Positions 1 through 12,172 of a stretch of DNA of 64,000 nucleotides are shown one piece after another. A program made the position numbers and the translations under genes. The DNA is from Priapulus caudatus (Eukaryota; Priapulida; Priapulimorpha; Priapulimorphida; Priapulidae). Under the pieces are notes generated by a model. That model was given only the letters and a program-made list of their open reading frames with translations, was not told where the DNA came from and made no database searches. Location: contig NW_014577349.1 of assembly GCF_000485595.1 (NCBI RefSeq), forward strand, positions 181,892 through 245,891, read 5' to 3'. Each line of letters starts with the position of its first letter. Within the stretch, counting starts at the first letter, position 1.

Positions 1-790
1 AACATCATTGACATGACATCCATCCATCCATCCATGCCATCCATTTCATCCATTCCCATCCATTCCACACCATCGATCCACCAATCCATTCCATCCATCA
101 TCCATCCATCCCATCCATCCCATCCATCCAATCCAATTCCATGCATCCATCATCCATTTATCTAACCATACTTTCCGCATCGCATCCACTCCATCCATCC
201 GATGCCATCCACCATCCATTGTCCATCCATCATACATTCCATTCCATCCATTCCACCAATCTCATCCATATCCATCCCCATATCCTCATCCACCTCATCC
301 ATCCACCATACCATCCATCCATCCATCCATCCATCCATCCACCCATCCCATCATCTCATGGGCGTCAATCGTCCATCCACTCACTTATCAGGCCAACCAT
401 GCCATCATCTATCCATTTTCTTCCATCCATCCATCCAAAGTTTCCATCCATCCATCCATTCCTCCATCCATGCATCCATCACATCCATCCATTCCATCCA
501 ATCTCATCCAGGCCCACCAACCCAATCCCATACTCCATCCATCCAGTCCATAGATCCATCCATTTCCAACCATCCATGACCATGCCATTCGATCCCCCAT
601 CCATCGCACGCATTCCATCCATTCCCAGTCATCCATCCAGACAATACCATTCATTCATCATCCTTCATCCATCCCAATCCCTCCAATCTCCATTATCAAT
701 CATCCATTCCATCCACCCACCGATGCCATCCATTCCATCTCCATTGCCAAATCCATCCATCCATCCATACACCCACCCATCAAAATTATG
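1..790. repeat. Degenerate (CCAT)n / (ATCC)n satellite
   Basis: About 790 bases of CCAT/ATCC tetranucleotide units with scattered point changes, running in from the left edge. Long open frames on both strands are made almost entirely of Ser, His, Pro and Ile (plus strand) or Trp, Met, Asp and Gly (minus strand) repeats. That follows from the four-base period and is not evidence of a gene. The array stops sharply near 790, where ordinary mixed sequence begins. Confidence 0.95.
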
Positions 791-1838
791 AGTTTCAACA
801 GCCCTGTGTATACCATGGTGTGTATCATGGTGTAGTTCCAGTTTTTTACGTGCAAAACGTTTAACAGCTAGTAACTTAGCGATCGGCCATGCTTGCGGGA
901 AACCTCCCACAAGCAACCGTTGTCAGCCGTCACTCATCGATCCACTCGAACAACGCGTCTTCAGTCCCCCTCGCGCTTTTGCAAATTTAGCACGCGCTTC
1001 CTCCCCCTCCCCCTCCCCTCTCGGACCTCCCAAATAAAACACATGTGCCCCACGACGTTATCGCAACGCAATAACACCAAAAGTGGTTTGCCACGTTGAT
1101 CAAGCTAATACATGCAGCACCAGTTGAGTCAAAGTGGGTTATTTATTTTCAACAACGTTGACTGTGTTTTAATTGAGTTTTAATATCGGTTTAATAGTGT
1201 CTCGTTATATGCATAAGAGCAGCGGGGACTGCGCCGTGAAACATGACGGCATCCGGTTACCCGCGAAATGTTCATAAATCATGCCAAACCACCATGTATG
1301 TATAAATATATTGGTTGTGTTATGTGTGTGTTTGCGTGCCGTGCCAGTTCGGCGTGTGTGCGCGTGTATAGTGTGGTACGTTGCGTGCGTGCGTGCGCTG
1401 CGTGGCGTGCGTGCGTTGTATGTGTGTTTACGTGGCGTGCTTGCGCTCGCGGTGATTTGTGTTCATGAGACACAATGGATAAAATAGCTATTCACCATAA
1501 ATCAAACTTGTCTCGTACAATGTCGCTAGTGTGAAAATCCAGCGTGTACAATCACATGTAATGAATGTTATAGGGGTGCGTGATCAGTGACACTCGTTAA
1601 CAAAGCGTTTTTCAAGCTGTTACTTAAACGTTTAGTCCAGCACGAAGTAGGATAGCGCATGTGTCAGTAATCCCACAGTCCATCATAGACGAGTGTGCGT
1701 GTTGCGTGCGTTGTGTGTTGGTGTGTGTGTGTTTATGTAGTGTGTGTGTGTGTGGTGTGCGTTGTGTTGCGTGTGGCCTGCGTGGCGTGCTTGCGTTGCG
1801 TGCGGCGGTTGTACTGTTTCATTTATGATATAAATATA

Positions 1839-1904
<66 letters not shown>

Positions 1905-2280
1905 TCCATACTGCCCATTTCTGCAGCCTCTCGTGCAGTGATTTGCTGAAATCAACGTCACTCGAGTCGTCTTATTAAAAAAATAGCTGACTCCTTGTAC
2001 ATTTTCCACACTCTGGACTCTGCTGCGTCGTGTGATGCGTTCGTGCGATTACTGATTAAACTTATGATAAAAATTTATATAGAGGTCAATCAGAAGCAGA
2101 CCAAGGACGTGTGATTACTCTCGCTCTATGAACGACGCTCTGTTTGTAGAAATTCGCTTCTTGTTAAGCCGTTTATCGTAACACAATAAAGTGGCTATCA
2201 GACATTTCTTACCGAGGCAAGCCCTGCATTCAAATAATCAAATAATCATATGTAAATGTGATATTGTGATGTTGCGAAAA
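791..2280. other. Non-coding interval with GT/GCGTG microsatellites
   Basis: No convincing exon. It contains GTGTGC/GCGTGC-rich tracts at about 1,320-1,460 and 1,694-1,805 and an (AT)n array at about 1,827-1,903. Short Cys/Val-rich open frames here are translations of the GT repeats. The rest is mixed, roughly balanced sequence without a recognisable domain or splice structure. Confidence 0.7.
1811..1903. repeat. (AT)n microsatellite with a conserved 5' anchor
   Basis: An (AT)n run of about 75 bases follows an anchor beginning TTGTACTGTTTCATTTATGA. The same anchor immediately precedes another (AT)n run at 7,459-7,555, inside an OFD1 intron. The shared anchor suggests both microsatellites grew from the end of one dispersed element and did not arise independently. 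Confidence 0.75.
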
Positions 2281-2289
2281 AAGTTCGGT

Positions 2290-2545
2290 GGCACTTAGAC
2301 CAGACCTCCTCTCTGTCTATCTATCTTCCCGTGTGTCTCTCTGTCTGCCTGCCTACCTGCCTCCCTATCTACCTGCTTTCCTGTCTGTCTGTATGTCTTT
2401 CTGTCTGTCTGCCTGCCTGTATGTCTGTTTGTCCGTCGATTCGTCCGTCCGTCCGTCCGCCCGTCCGTCCATTCGCCTTCCAGTCCGTCCGTCCGGCCGT
2501 CCATCTGTCTGGCTGGCTACCTATCTATCTCTCTCACACACACAC
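2290..2545. repeat. (CTGT)n/(CCGT)n tetranucleotide array
   Basis: Tetranucleotide repeats CTGT, CTGC, CTAC, then GTCC, ending in CT/CA dinucleotide runs to about 2,620. Ser/Cys/Leu-rich and Arg/Thr/Asp-rich open frames across it are repeat translations. Confidence 0.85.
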
Positions 2546-2934
2546 TATCTCACTCTCACTCTCTCACTCCCGCTCTTCCCTTCCCAATCTCTCTGCTCTC
2601 TCGCTCTCTCTCTCTCACCTCACTGCAGTAACACTGCAAGCGTTTATCGAACACTCGCATAACACAAGAAATTGCGTCCTGACGACAAACATTGGCGCCG
2701 ATACTAGCTAACACGAGGCGTCGTAACGCCAAGGAGTGTCATAGTATAGAGGAGTAGGACTCGCCCGAAACACGTCTATATTATCACACTCCTGATACAA
2801 CCGCGAGATCCAGTTCAGGGCAATTACGTTGGAAGGCGCTTGACACGCGCGCGCGCGCGTTTTAGCCAATTGTCGAGTAGATTTCATCACTCTTGGCGTC
2901 AATTACTCCTTCCATTTCGTCCAACAAAACACCG

Positions 2935-3180
2935 TCCTACATCGCTGCTACGATAGCCCCTCGATAACGCCCACCCACCCCCTCCGCCATCGATGTTATG
3001 ATTGCACCTCAATCCCCCTCCCTCAATCAACCCCTCCTACGACACTGCTAATATTGCAGCTTGACTCCCGCTCCTTCGCTGCTACGATAGCAACTCGACC
3101 CCCTCGCCCGTCCCACCCTCCTCCGTCGCTGATACGATTATTTTTAAACTCCCTCCCCCGCCCACACGCCCACGTCGTCG
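2935..3180. repeat. Degenerate tandem repeat around GCTACGATAGC
   Basis: Four or so diverged units of about 60-75 bases. Each has a TCGCTGCTACGATAG-like core followed by a C-rich segment (CCACCCCCTCC and similar). No coding potential is visible. It was recognised only from recurrence of the core at about 2,941, 3,038, 3,076 and 3,125. Confidence 0.5.
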
Positions 3181-3499
3181 TCGTCACCTGTATATGTAAT
3201 ATGTAAGGAGAGAGTTACGTGAGAATGTGAGCATGCCGTGACTCACGTCATAGTACCCCGTCTCAATTAGAGAGAGAGAGAGAGCTAGTATATGAAAGAG
3301 AGGGAGGGATAGATACTGAGGTGGCTTTGTTTTACACACGCGCTCACACACCTATACACGACAATCGAAAGTTATTGAAAGTGAAATCTGCTCCACCGTC
3401 CCGCCGTAATATAAGCTAATGCGAATTTAATGACTTACACCTGTGCAGCCGCCGATGCTGATGACGGCCCCGTTGTTTTCTTCAGGTGTGCTTGCTCGA

Positions 3500-3710
3500 C
3501 GATCAGCATTACGTGGAAGCGGGGAAGGAGGTGGGGAAGAAAACGGGGGAGGCAGGGAAAGGAGGAGGGAGGAGCGACGGATGGAGGTGGAAAGCGGAGG
3601 ATGCGGAGGAGGCAGAGTGGAATTAGGGAGGAAGAAAAGGAGAAGGGCAAGCGAGGCGGGAGTAAGGAGGAAAAATGGAAAGGGAGGGAGGTGATCGGGA
3701 GGAAGATGGT
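3500..3710. repeat. Purine-rich (G/A) tract
   Basis: About 200 bases in which the plus strand is nearly all G and A, with mirror-like stretches of GGGAAGGAGG type. The Arg/Glu/Gly/Lys-rich open frames it yields are compositional. Such tracts can form triplex (H-DNA) structures, but that is only an inference from composition. Confidence 0.7.
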
Positions 3711-3894
3711 AATATTAATTGCACCGGAGTTCGGATGTAGCGGTGCGGAGACTTGTACCCGATGCCGGAATCTGGATCGGAATTACCGGACGGAAAAAAC
3801 GACGGAATCGGGAGCCGACCGGATCGTACGCTAAAGGATTCATCATTGACTCAATTATTGACTCAAATGTGCAGATACATACGTTCCCGCGCGT

Positions 3895-4177
3895 ACCCAC
3901 TCACGCACATCGACGCATGCACGCGCACAGACACGTACGCACGCACGCATGCACGCACACACGCGTACGTGCGCACGGTTTTACGTCGTTAGCACCCGCC
4001 CCTCCCCACCTTCTCTCTCCCTGTTTCTCCCTCCCTCTCTTTCAAGGATAGAGCAATTAACCCGGGCGACCGCGGGGAAAGTCTGACAAATTGCAGCTCG
4101 GCCCACTTAGCCCGCAAAAATTATCGCGCGCCTTTTCAAATCCGCGCCGGCGCTTACGCACGCGTCCCACGCACACG

Positions 4178-4210
<33 letters not shown>

Positions 4211-4214
4211 ACGC

Positions 4215-4252
<38 letters not shown>
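3895..4252. repeat. (ACGC)n and (CA)n microsatellites
   Basis: Two simple repeats: ACGC/ACGCAC units at about 3,897-3,970, and a long CA/CGCACA array at about 4,166-4,252. The second lies about 200 bases upstream of the TATA box of the cuticle-like gene. Confidence 0.85.
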
Positions 4253-4253
<1 letters not shown>

Positions 4254-4450
4254 GCACGCGGTCAATCGCTCACACACAGTGCCGACTTGTTGTGTTACGA
4301 CAAGCTGACGCAGGCACCGACGTACGTCGCCTACGTGAAACAAACGACGCAGACTCGCGCGCGGATTTAGGAAGCGCAAGGTTACGGGCTAAGCCAACGT
4401 AACAATGACACATGTTCACGAGATGCGTGCCAAGTTCAGCAAGGTGTTCG

Positions 4451-4541
4451 TATAAAGGCACGCCGACAGCCGACAGAGCGCATCAGTCGTCTCCACTCAG
4501 CTGCCCAGCAACCGTCGCCCAGACCGCCGCCGTCAGCACAG
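4451..4541 (+). promoter_or_regulatory. Core promoter and non-coding exon 1 of the cuticle-like gene
   Basis: A TATAAAG box at 4,451-4,457 is followed by an arthropod-style initiator TCAGTC at 4,483-4,488, placing the start A at 4,485, 34 bases downstream of the first T of the box. The transcribed sequence runs to a strong splice donor, CACAG|GTAAGA, at 4,541/4,542. No ATG lies between start site and donor, so exon 1 is 5' UTR. It should splice to the acceptor CGCACAG at 5,584, six bases before the ATG of the secreted protein. A short non-coding first exon with a TATA promoter is usual for ecdysozoan cuticle genes. That is family knowledge; the exon pairing is inferred. Confidence 0.7.
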
Positions 4542-5590
4542 GTAAGAGCCGTCAGTGTGAGAGTGTGTGCGAGTGTGAGCGTAGAGTGAGGATGTAGAGT
4601 AGATGGTGGGGATCATGGAATTCTCTCGCCTAGCATGGATTGCAGTTTGCACGGTAATTCTTCAGCTAATCTTCTGCTGCATAACCTTAACCCTGTAGTA
4701 TTAAAGTCCTAAATTTGCATTGATGAAATAACTAATTAATTTTTGTAATTAATTACCAAAGTTTCTTAATTAATTTATAAATCAATTTATTCATTCATTC
4801 ATTAACAAGCGGTATTCTCTGGATGTATGTGAATTTTTATCCTCGGTTTCGTAACCCGGCTGGCTTGACTTTCATAATGTTTCATCATTACTTTCATGAT
4901 TATGGCTGCTATTGATTTCGCTTCATCATTCCACTTTTCCATTTTTATCATTTCTTATATAAATATTTTTATAGTATCTAATCTCTCTTCGTGGGAAATA
5001 TCTCATTTCTATTCGTTTCATATCCCATCTTTCTTTTTAGGATTGCTGATATTCCATTTCTTCATATCGAATCTGTACTTTCCCAACACCTCATTCCAAC
5101 TTCTGCATCTTCAATCTTCATGTTACTAATAAGTAATTTCCACGTTACTACACTTTAATATTCATTTCCTGAACTTTGATCCCCATCGCTAAAAAATAAC
5201 TCATTATAGAATCTTTCTCGATGAATTTACCGCGGCCGACCCTAAGCAAATCAGACTCACATCATAGGATTAGTATTCACTTTAATTAAATGCGTCACTG
5301 CTAATCAAATAGATCATCTATATCAAATCTAAGAAATCTCAATAATCATTCTTAAAAATCACTCTGAGAAACGATCTTATGCAAGAAATAATCTATTCAA
5401 TAATAATTGTATTCGTTGGTTAGCGCGTTCATTCTACGTTCACATAAGAACCACAGCATTGAAGCAAACAGCGTCAGCCAATAGGAGATACATGTACTAG
5501 TAGTCAGAATGACATCGCTCTGCGCGCCACCTGTGCAGCTACGTCGTAACTAATGTGTTTTTTCCCGTTCCCGCACCCGCACAGACCATC

Positions 5591-6275
5591 ATGAATACTC
5601 TCCTCATGCTCGCACTCCTCTGCGGAGTCGCCTACGCCAGCGACGCGTACGCCGACGGTTACGGCGCTCCCAGGGCATACGCCTACACCCGCGCACCGGA
5701 GTACTTTGTCACCTCCGGCTACGGACCCGTGCGGAGAGGACACGAGGCGGGACAGGGACAGAGGAGCAGCGCACTGAGCTTCGCGAAGAGTGGAACCGCC
5801 CACGGCTCCCTGTACGCACACGACGTCGCTGAGGCTCAGGAGAGCGCAGCCAAGGCAAGGGGCTACCAGTACCAGTACAAGTAAGTAGGAAGTTATAGAT
5901 GGCAGCAGTGTCGACTGCTGGTTAGGGTTAAGACTATATATTATATATATATATGCTTATTTGCGGTTTTGTGTTAGATTTTATATACTCTCTCCACTTT
6001 AACGATAATGACAATTACGTTTCTCCAGAGAGGGACACAAGTACTACCAGCCCAAGAACCTGTACAGCTACAGTGAGTCCGGCCCCATCATCGGATACGA
6101 GGACGTCTATGATCACGGATACGACACTCATGCCGCACCAGCACATGACTACGGATATGCTGCCCCATCACACAGCTACGGATATGCTGCACCAGCACAT
6201 GGCTACGGATATGCGGCCCCATCACACAGCTACGGATATGCTGCCCCAACACACAACTACGGATATTTTGTCTAA
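5591..6275 (+). CDS. Secreted cuticle-like structural protein with YGY repeats
   Basis: Two coding exons, 5,591-5,880 and 6,029-6,275, joined AA|GTAAGT to CTCCAG|A, give 537 bases, or 178 residues and a stop. The first 16 residues (MNTLLMLALLCGVAYA) form a signal peptide, followed by Tyr/Ala/Gly-rich sequence and an Arg-Arg site near residue 54. The C-terminal 45 residues are five tandem 9-residue units of pattern AP-x-H-x-YGYA, ending YGYF-V. The start is the first ATG after the acceptor at 5,584. No chitin-binding R&R consensus is visible, so it is not an RR-type cuticle protein; its composition resembles low-complexity Tyr/Gly/Ala cuticle or extracellular-matrix proteins. A poly(A) signal lies at 6,626. 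Its own TATA/initiator promoter suggests strong, stage- or tissue-restricted expression. Structural role is inferred; specific identity unknown. Confidence 0.85.
6136..6270 (+). repeat. 27-bp coding minisatellite, five units
   Basis: Five in-frame 27-base units encode AP(A/S/T)H(D/S/G/N)YGY(A/F). Units alternate between the APAH and APSHS types, so the array probably grew by doubling a two-unit block. Confidence 0.85.
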
Positions 6276-6625
6276 TAATACCCCATTGACTTAGCATAGA
6301 AAATTTCGAAGCGATAGACGGAGCTTTATCACAGATTATCGCTCACAGTCTAAGGACGTGAGAGATGAGGTAACATCACCTATGCTGTGACCTCAGTCTG
6401 TAAATACTGCACATTCTTGCACCGAGGTAGTGGGATATTTTATATTATTTAAAAATCGATCGAGAGCGCGCAATGCGACGATCGTGTTGACGCTTTTGAG
6501 GTTTGAGTGAAGAAGAAGGCCCCTATAAATGTTACAATTGCTTTACATTGCTGGAAATCGGAATACGTGCGTGTGAGCATACGTTTTTGTAATGACGTGT
6601 CATGATTATTTTTTATACGATCCAA

Positions 6626-6631
6626 AATAAA
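6626..6631 (+). terminator. Poly(A) signal of the cuticle-like gene
   Basis: AATAAA about 350 bases after the stop codon, with a second A-rich ATAAAA 12 bases on. It is the first canonical signal downstream of the stop, so it probably marks the 3' end of the transcript. Confidence 0.6.
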
Positions 6632-6885
6632 CAAGCATGTATAAAACAAGCTCTCGTCGTGCATCTACTTGGCAATTGCTGTTTAAAGCATACCTAATGT
6701 CATAAACCCAAACTTCCACCACACAACGCAAGTGTTTGTTTTAAAAGACACAGAGAACCACTACAATCTTTTGTAAGGAAATCACACACTGTGGTAAAGC
6801 CCTATACAGCCGGTGCTGCTGCATCATGCAAGCTAAACACAATAAAACGGATATTCTGTACCATACAACAGCACATTCACACACA

Positions 6886-6918
6886 CGAACGCACGCACGC
6901 ACGCACGCACACAACACA

Positions 6919-6974
<56 letters not shown>

Positions 6975-6990
6975 CACACACGCACACACT
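6886..6990. repeat. (ACGC)n(AC)n microsatellite
   Basis: About 105 bases of ACGC units ending in a pure AC run. It lies between the 3' end of the cuticle-like gene and the last recognised OFD1 exon. Confidence 0.9.
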
Positions 6991-7104
6991 ACCAACTCAA
7001 CACATGAACTTCTGAGTTACTATCTTTGAACATGGACTCCTGATTTGCTGCATATATGACAGACAGTGGTTTTGTCTAAGCTGCTGCCTATCTTCTAACC
7101 CTAC

Positions 7105-7478
7105 CTTGCATGGCCCTCGGTCTCACGTCTCATCTGTGTCTCCCGCTCTCGCAGAGTATCAATTTCCTCCAGGATTTTCTGCCTCTGCGCATACGCATCT
7201 TTGCTCAACATCTGGACAGAAAAATGTGGGATTTTCAATCAGATAACATTTATAAACGGATCACGATTAATTTTAAAGGGCTAGCATTACGGATGAGGCT
7301 AGCATGAGAGTTTCACATAGTCACCGAATATCTCATGCTCTTATTCTTGCTCTCAAACTCTCATTTTCACTCTTATTCTCTACACACTTTCTCTATTCTC
7401 TCTCGCTCTCTCTCTCCCTCACTTACTCTCTTGCTCTTCTTTCCTGCTCTACCCTCTACTTGTACTGTTTCATTTATG

Positions 7479-7530
<52 letters not shown>

Positions 7531-9420
7531 TTATTTATTTATTTATATGTATACCTCTTGTTCCTTTTGAATTTGCTCAGCCAGGTTCTTTTCCCTAGTA
7601 GCGAGTGCATCGCACTTTGACTGATAGAGGATTTCCATCTGTCGAGTAAACACAGGACACAATGACCAGGCGAGAACAGCCTCGGTTTACAAACATACTA
7701 ATCAAATTAAGATGTGAAAGAATCTAAGCCGAATATGATGGTTATTACCATGCTATTCTGAACCAGGAACAACATGCCTAATCAAGGTTTGACATGTGAC
7801 ATCAAATCAGAAACGAAGTAAAATAAGTCCTGTCATACCTATGTATAAGAGACATTCTAGGGAAACTGAAGAGGTTTCATTTATATACAAGCGTCTATTA
7901 CATAGAGGTGGTTTCACTGCGTAACTGCCAATCAAGGTTTACACTAACAATGTTCTTCAGAGACCAGTGTCCGTCATCATAGACATTTCTGCTAACACAG
8001 GTTCAAATGTACTGTTTGAAATGCCATTTTTCCTTCACAATGGGTATCAAAGAGTGAGCGTAATTACCTCTCGTCTAGCATTACCAAGTTCCTTCCTACA
8101 CTTCTCCTGTTCAAGCAGTCTCATCTGTGTCAGCTCCATCTCCTTGAACCTTGCCACCTACAGGGGAGGTGCAATCTCATAATCGCTATCATCACTGTTA
8201 ATAACATCACCATAGCCATTGTTATCACTATTACATTTGAAACCATTATTACCTATACCTAATACCATTATTACCACTAATATCACTTATTACGATCATC
8301 AATGTTGCTGCCATTATCAAAGCAGCTGTTGCCATAATTATGTCTGTCAGCATCCATGTTGCTGTCATGATCACTATGAATCTTATCATCATCATCTTAT
8401 GCAGTGACTAATGTGTCCTTGGTCATCACCGGCTGTCATTAACCATCATTATATTCATCCACATTGTTGCTGCTCCATTCTTGCCCTTGTACTACACAGC
8501 ACTCGATCCCCTCTAGACAGGTTCGATGTGCCTAGCTTAGTGTAAGGACAGGTAAGGCAGCTGGGACAGCTCTATTTCATTTCATTGGTCAATGCATCAA
8601 TTTAGTTGCCACGGCATATGTATACAAACATACTGCCATGGCCAGCAAAATTAATGATCCTTGCTACTCAAAAGGTATAAACTTGTATATGTATAAAACA
8701 CAAACACACAAGGGTTTTGCGATGCTGATATAACTAGCTGTAGTGTAATTGCCTGTTAGAATAATATAATTAATTCAAAATACATGTCACTGGGGCAAAG
8801 ATTTTCTCCCTAGCATGATGATAGCTGTTGTGCCTTTCCTGTCATAATTTGCTTTGCGGGCACATGTTCAATACAATGACAAGTTCAGGTCAGTCTATTC
8901 CTGCCTAAATATTGGCAATGGGCACAGGCATATTGGAGCAATAAGTAAAGGGCCAAGAATCAGTCTATTCCTGTCCTAATTTTTGATTGCAGGCTCATGT
9001 ATACTGGAGCGATAAGTAAAGGGCCGGGAATCAGTCTATTCCTGTCCTAATTTTCGATTGCAGGCTCATGCATAGTGCAGCTATAAGTCAAGGTCAGCGA
9101 ACCAGTCTGTTCCTGTCCTAACTTTCGGTCACATGAGCATGCGCAGTGGAGTGATGAGTTAAGGACAGGAAGCCAGTCTAGATCACCTCTCGCTCACCTC
9201 CAACTGCAGTTCGCTGCGTGAGCGCTCCTCCAGCTGTCGTTGGAAGGACAGGATGCGGTCCTCCACGGATGTCATCCAAACGCCACGCTCCTCCGACTTT
9301 CTCCCGTCATAATGTGCATCCACGATGCGCAACTTCTCATCTGCAACACCCAGAAATGCGATCGCAGTTTCTAAACCTGAAAGCAACACGCACGCACGCA
9401 CGCAAGAACGCACGCAAGAA

Positions 9421-9456
<36 letters not shown>

Positions 9457-12172
9457 CACTGCGGCGCTGGCCAAGAGTATGATCGGATTAGTCCAGCACT
9501 GAGAGGAGGGGCACTGATGTAACTTTTTATCAACATTCTAAATGAATGACAGAGAGGGATACATACAGCAAATAGCATTTATGGGAGGTGGAAGGAGGCA
9601 AACCACATTATGGCAGCCACTGAAATTTATTGTCATGAAAGTCGTCCAGAAAGTGGGGAGGGAAACCACAGCACTTGACATCGATGCCATGGTAAAGTTC
9701 AACCCCTAGTGGTAAAATTTCTTAGCAGAGAATGTGAAGGGCTCACGTAAGGTGGAGGAATTAGCAGGCTGAGCTAGATCGGTCTGCACGCTAGCCTCCG
9801 ATGTTCCATCAACCGAACGCTCCACCACCTCCGACAGCAGCTCCCAAAGAACTCCGTTAGATGAGTCTTTCATCTATAAGCAAAATCAAACTGATACAAA
9901 CGGGGTCACGACCTTTCGAGTAAATGAGAAAATAGATTGTAATAAATGATAGAACATGTGTTTGCAAATTGTCTATTCGAAATACCCTTTGAACAGCCAA
10001 TGCCACCTGGTGGTGATAATTTCAAATATTGATATATGGTTATATATTATAGTTCATTCTATGTGATCTATCTAGCCATCTTTCAAACGGTTTCTCTACC
10101 AGCTTGCCCACTTGCTTGTCTAACTGACAAATTGCCCAACTGCCCGGCTAAGGGCCTACCTTCCTAGTTGCATGGTTGTTTACCTAAGATAATTTTGAAA
10201 TGTAATCAAGCTTGGTTTCTTAGAAGATCGTTGTTGACATCGCTGACAAAATCCAAACGGCCAAATACTGCTGATCTTACACTGATCAAACTGTGTGGAA
10301 ACTATGTTGTTCCATAAACTTTTTTTCCCAAAAACTATATATAATTTCCTAAACTTTTTTTCCCTGAATTCCCAAACTTAATCCCCCAAAACTATGTTAT
10401 TCGCCAATAGCTGCACCATTCTCCCCCAAATACATTATTCTACAAAAGCTACCTTACTCCCAGAACTTCCACGAAAACAAATTTAATCCTCACACTTTAT
10501 CCCCAAAGGCTACGACTTCGACCTACCAGCAGCGTGTAGAGTTTCGAGTTCTTCCCGATCCCCAGAATGCGGAACACGTCCTCGGTCGTGAGCCCGTCCG
10601 CCGTGCCGCTCTCCGGGGCGAGCACGGAAGCCGTGTATCTGTAGCCGTGCGCTCGCAGGTGACACATCACCAGACTGTTAAGCGCACGCAGGTAGAGAGG
10701 CATCGCCTCGGTCGCCACGGCAAACGGCGACCGCCGCAGGATGCTCTCTTGTAGACCGACGACGACTTGGTGCCGAAGCTGACTCTGGAAAAGCAGCGAG
10801 GGAGAAACGAATCATTACCTGCATACGGCTAAGGCTTTACAGTGTGCGGCTATTACGGATGCACCGACGACAACCCTCATCTGGACTTCCATTACTATAT
10901 TATGATTACTATTATTATTATTATTATTATTATCGTAAATCACAATATCAGAATATGGGATTATCTGTTGACAAGCATGTATACCTTTAGTTTGTCCAAC
11001 AGTCCTTGATCACGAAATTTATGGTATAGGCTGGCTCTCAACTCCTCTACTGTTAATGTGGGGTTGCCATCTTTCACTGCAGGTTTTTGCTGACGTGTTT
11101 TCTATGGATAAAATTTACGATCACATATGCAAACTTTACATGTTAGAATAATGTGATTAAGTGCAGAAGCAACTTTGAAATAAGTGCAAGCACAAGCCTC
11201 TAATAAATTTTGTGCCCTGATAGATTTGCTTTACTCTCAGTTTGTTTTTTACACTCACTCCATGCCTCTTTATTAGTAAAAGCAGACTTATTTGCTTACT
11301 GTTTCATCTCCCTGTGTAGCAACTGGTTCACGTGTAAAGAGCAGATCACTGGTAGCCAAAGGTTTAAAATGCAGCCTTCTTGCGCCAGACTCAGAGCCCA
11401 AAATAGTGTTGACCGCACTTCTACTGCGCTTTGCATGTTTCCCATCTGAGACTGAGCGATGCGAGGTAGATGTCTGAAGGTCTTCCTCTATGGTTTTGTC
11501 GCTAGCTTTTTGCACACGATGCCCTAATCTCTTTGTTTTATTGGTTGGGTTTCTCTTACCAGTGTCAGTGTTGGATGACGAGTAATATTGTAGTACTGGA
11601 GACTGTTTATTAACACTATGCTTTTTATAACTAGCAATAGTGTTTCCTTGCCTTTCACTGGACGGAGGCACAGGTAGGTAGTTTTGGCTTTTGTTATCAT
11701 TTTCCTCATAATCATTGTCTGGTATCAAATCGCTGGGTGGAAGAACAGGTTGGAGATCAAATCCCCGCTCCTCCATCTCACCGGGTTGATTTACCCCCAG
11801 TAAGTGACTTGGCGATAACACTCTCATCTTGTAATCGCTTGCACTGCTTGTACGACTCGAAATATGATCGCTGGAGCTCTGCGAATTGTCTGATGCAGCC
11901 GCTGCCTCAGCATCATTGTTAGAAGGCAGCAGCGAGGTGGGCGACTTGAATGAGGAGACCGATGACACATGTGACGGCGTCGCGGTTTTGTCTGCCTCGG
12001 AGGCCGTGCTGACGGTGGAAGGTGTCTGTGATCCTGACATGTTCCTAAGTGCGACTCCTAGCTCGTCACTCCTACGATTCCACAAGGACACAATATAGAT
12101 TATGTTATAGATAGAGTGACATACTTATATTATGTCACTCCTCAAAGCTAATTTACTTACAGACTTCGCCAT
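7105..12172 (-). CDS. OFD1-like centriolar/ciliary protein (LisH plus coiled coil), 3' part missing
   Basis: Minus-strand exons, 5' to 3': optional 12,161-12,172 (MAKS); 11,300-12,040 (247-residue Ser-rich region from an ATG at 12,040); 10,985-11,101; 10,527-10,784; 9,747-9,873; 9,198-9,340; 8,068-8,157; 7,555-7,638; 7,105-7,211. All splice with GT..AG and keep phase. Exons two and three of the main set carry a LisH-type motif (LTVEELRASLYHKFRDQGLL) and an ALNSLVMCHLRAHGYRYT-x-SV-x-PESG block. Both match the N-terminus of human OFD1 closely. Later exons match its coiled coil (KCDALATREK; DAYAQRQKILEEIDTLRERE). OFD1 sits at centriole distal ends and satellites and is needed for ciliogenesis. 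Oddities: a long disordered N-terminal extension absent from human OFD1, and no exon after 7,105, although that exon ends in phase 2. The remainder must lie beyond the cuticle-like gene, outside the window, or be lost. The start is uncertain: MAKS joins in frame only through a weak acceptor at 12,026. Confidence 0.85.
7459..7555. repeat. (AT)n(TTTA)n microsatellite in an OFD1 intron
   Basis: Carries the same TTGTACTGTTTCATTTATGA anchor as 1,811, followed by (AT)n and then (TTTA)n. It ends at the splice donor of the OFD1 exon 7,555-7,638 (minus strand), so the repeat sits at the very start of the intron. Confidence 0.8.
8885..9180. repeat. Tandem repeat of about 75 bp in an OFD1 intron
   Basis: Roughly four diverged units with cores CAGTCTATTCCTGTCCTAAT, GGCTCATGxATA and GATAAGTAAAGGxC. 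The array ends within 20 bases of the splice donor of the OFD1 exon 9,198-9,340. It is intronic and shows no coding frame. Confidence 0.75.
9388..9460. repeat. (ACGC)n microsatellite
   Basis: ACGC/ACGCAAGA units within the OFD1 intron upstream of exon 9,198-9,340. Thr/Arg/His-rich frames across it are repeat translations. Confidence 0.9.

Noticed and set aside
141-791. 216-codon plus-strand open frame rich in Ser, His, Pro and Ile
   Set aside because: Entirely within a degenerate CCAT satellite; the four-base period opens several frames on both strands.
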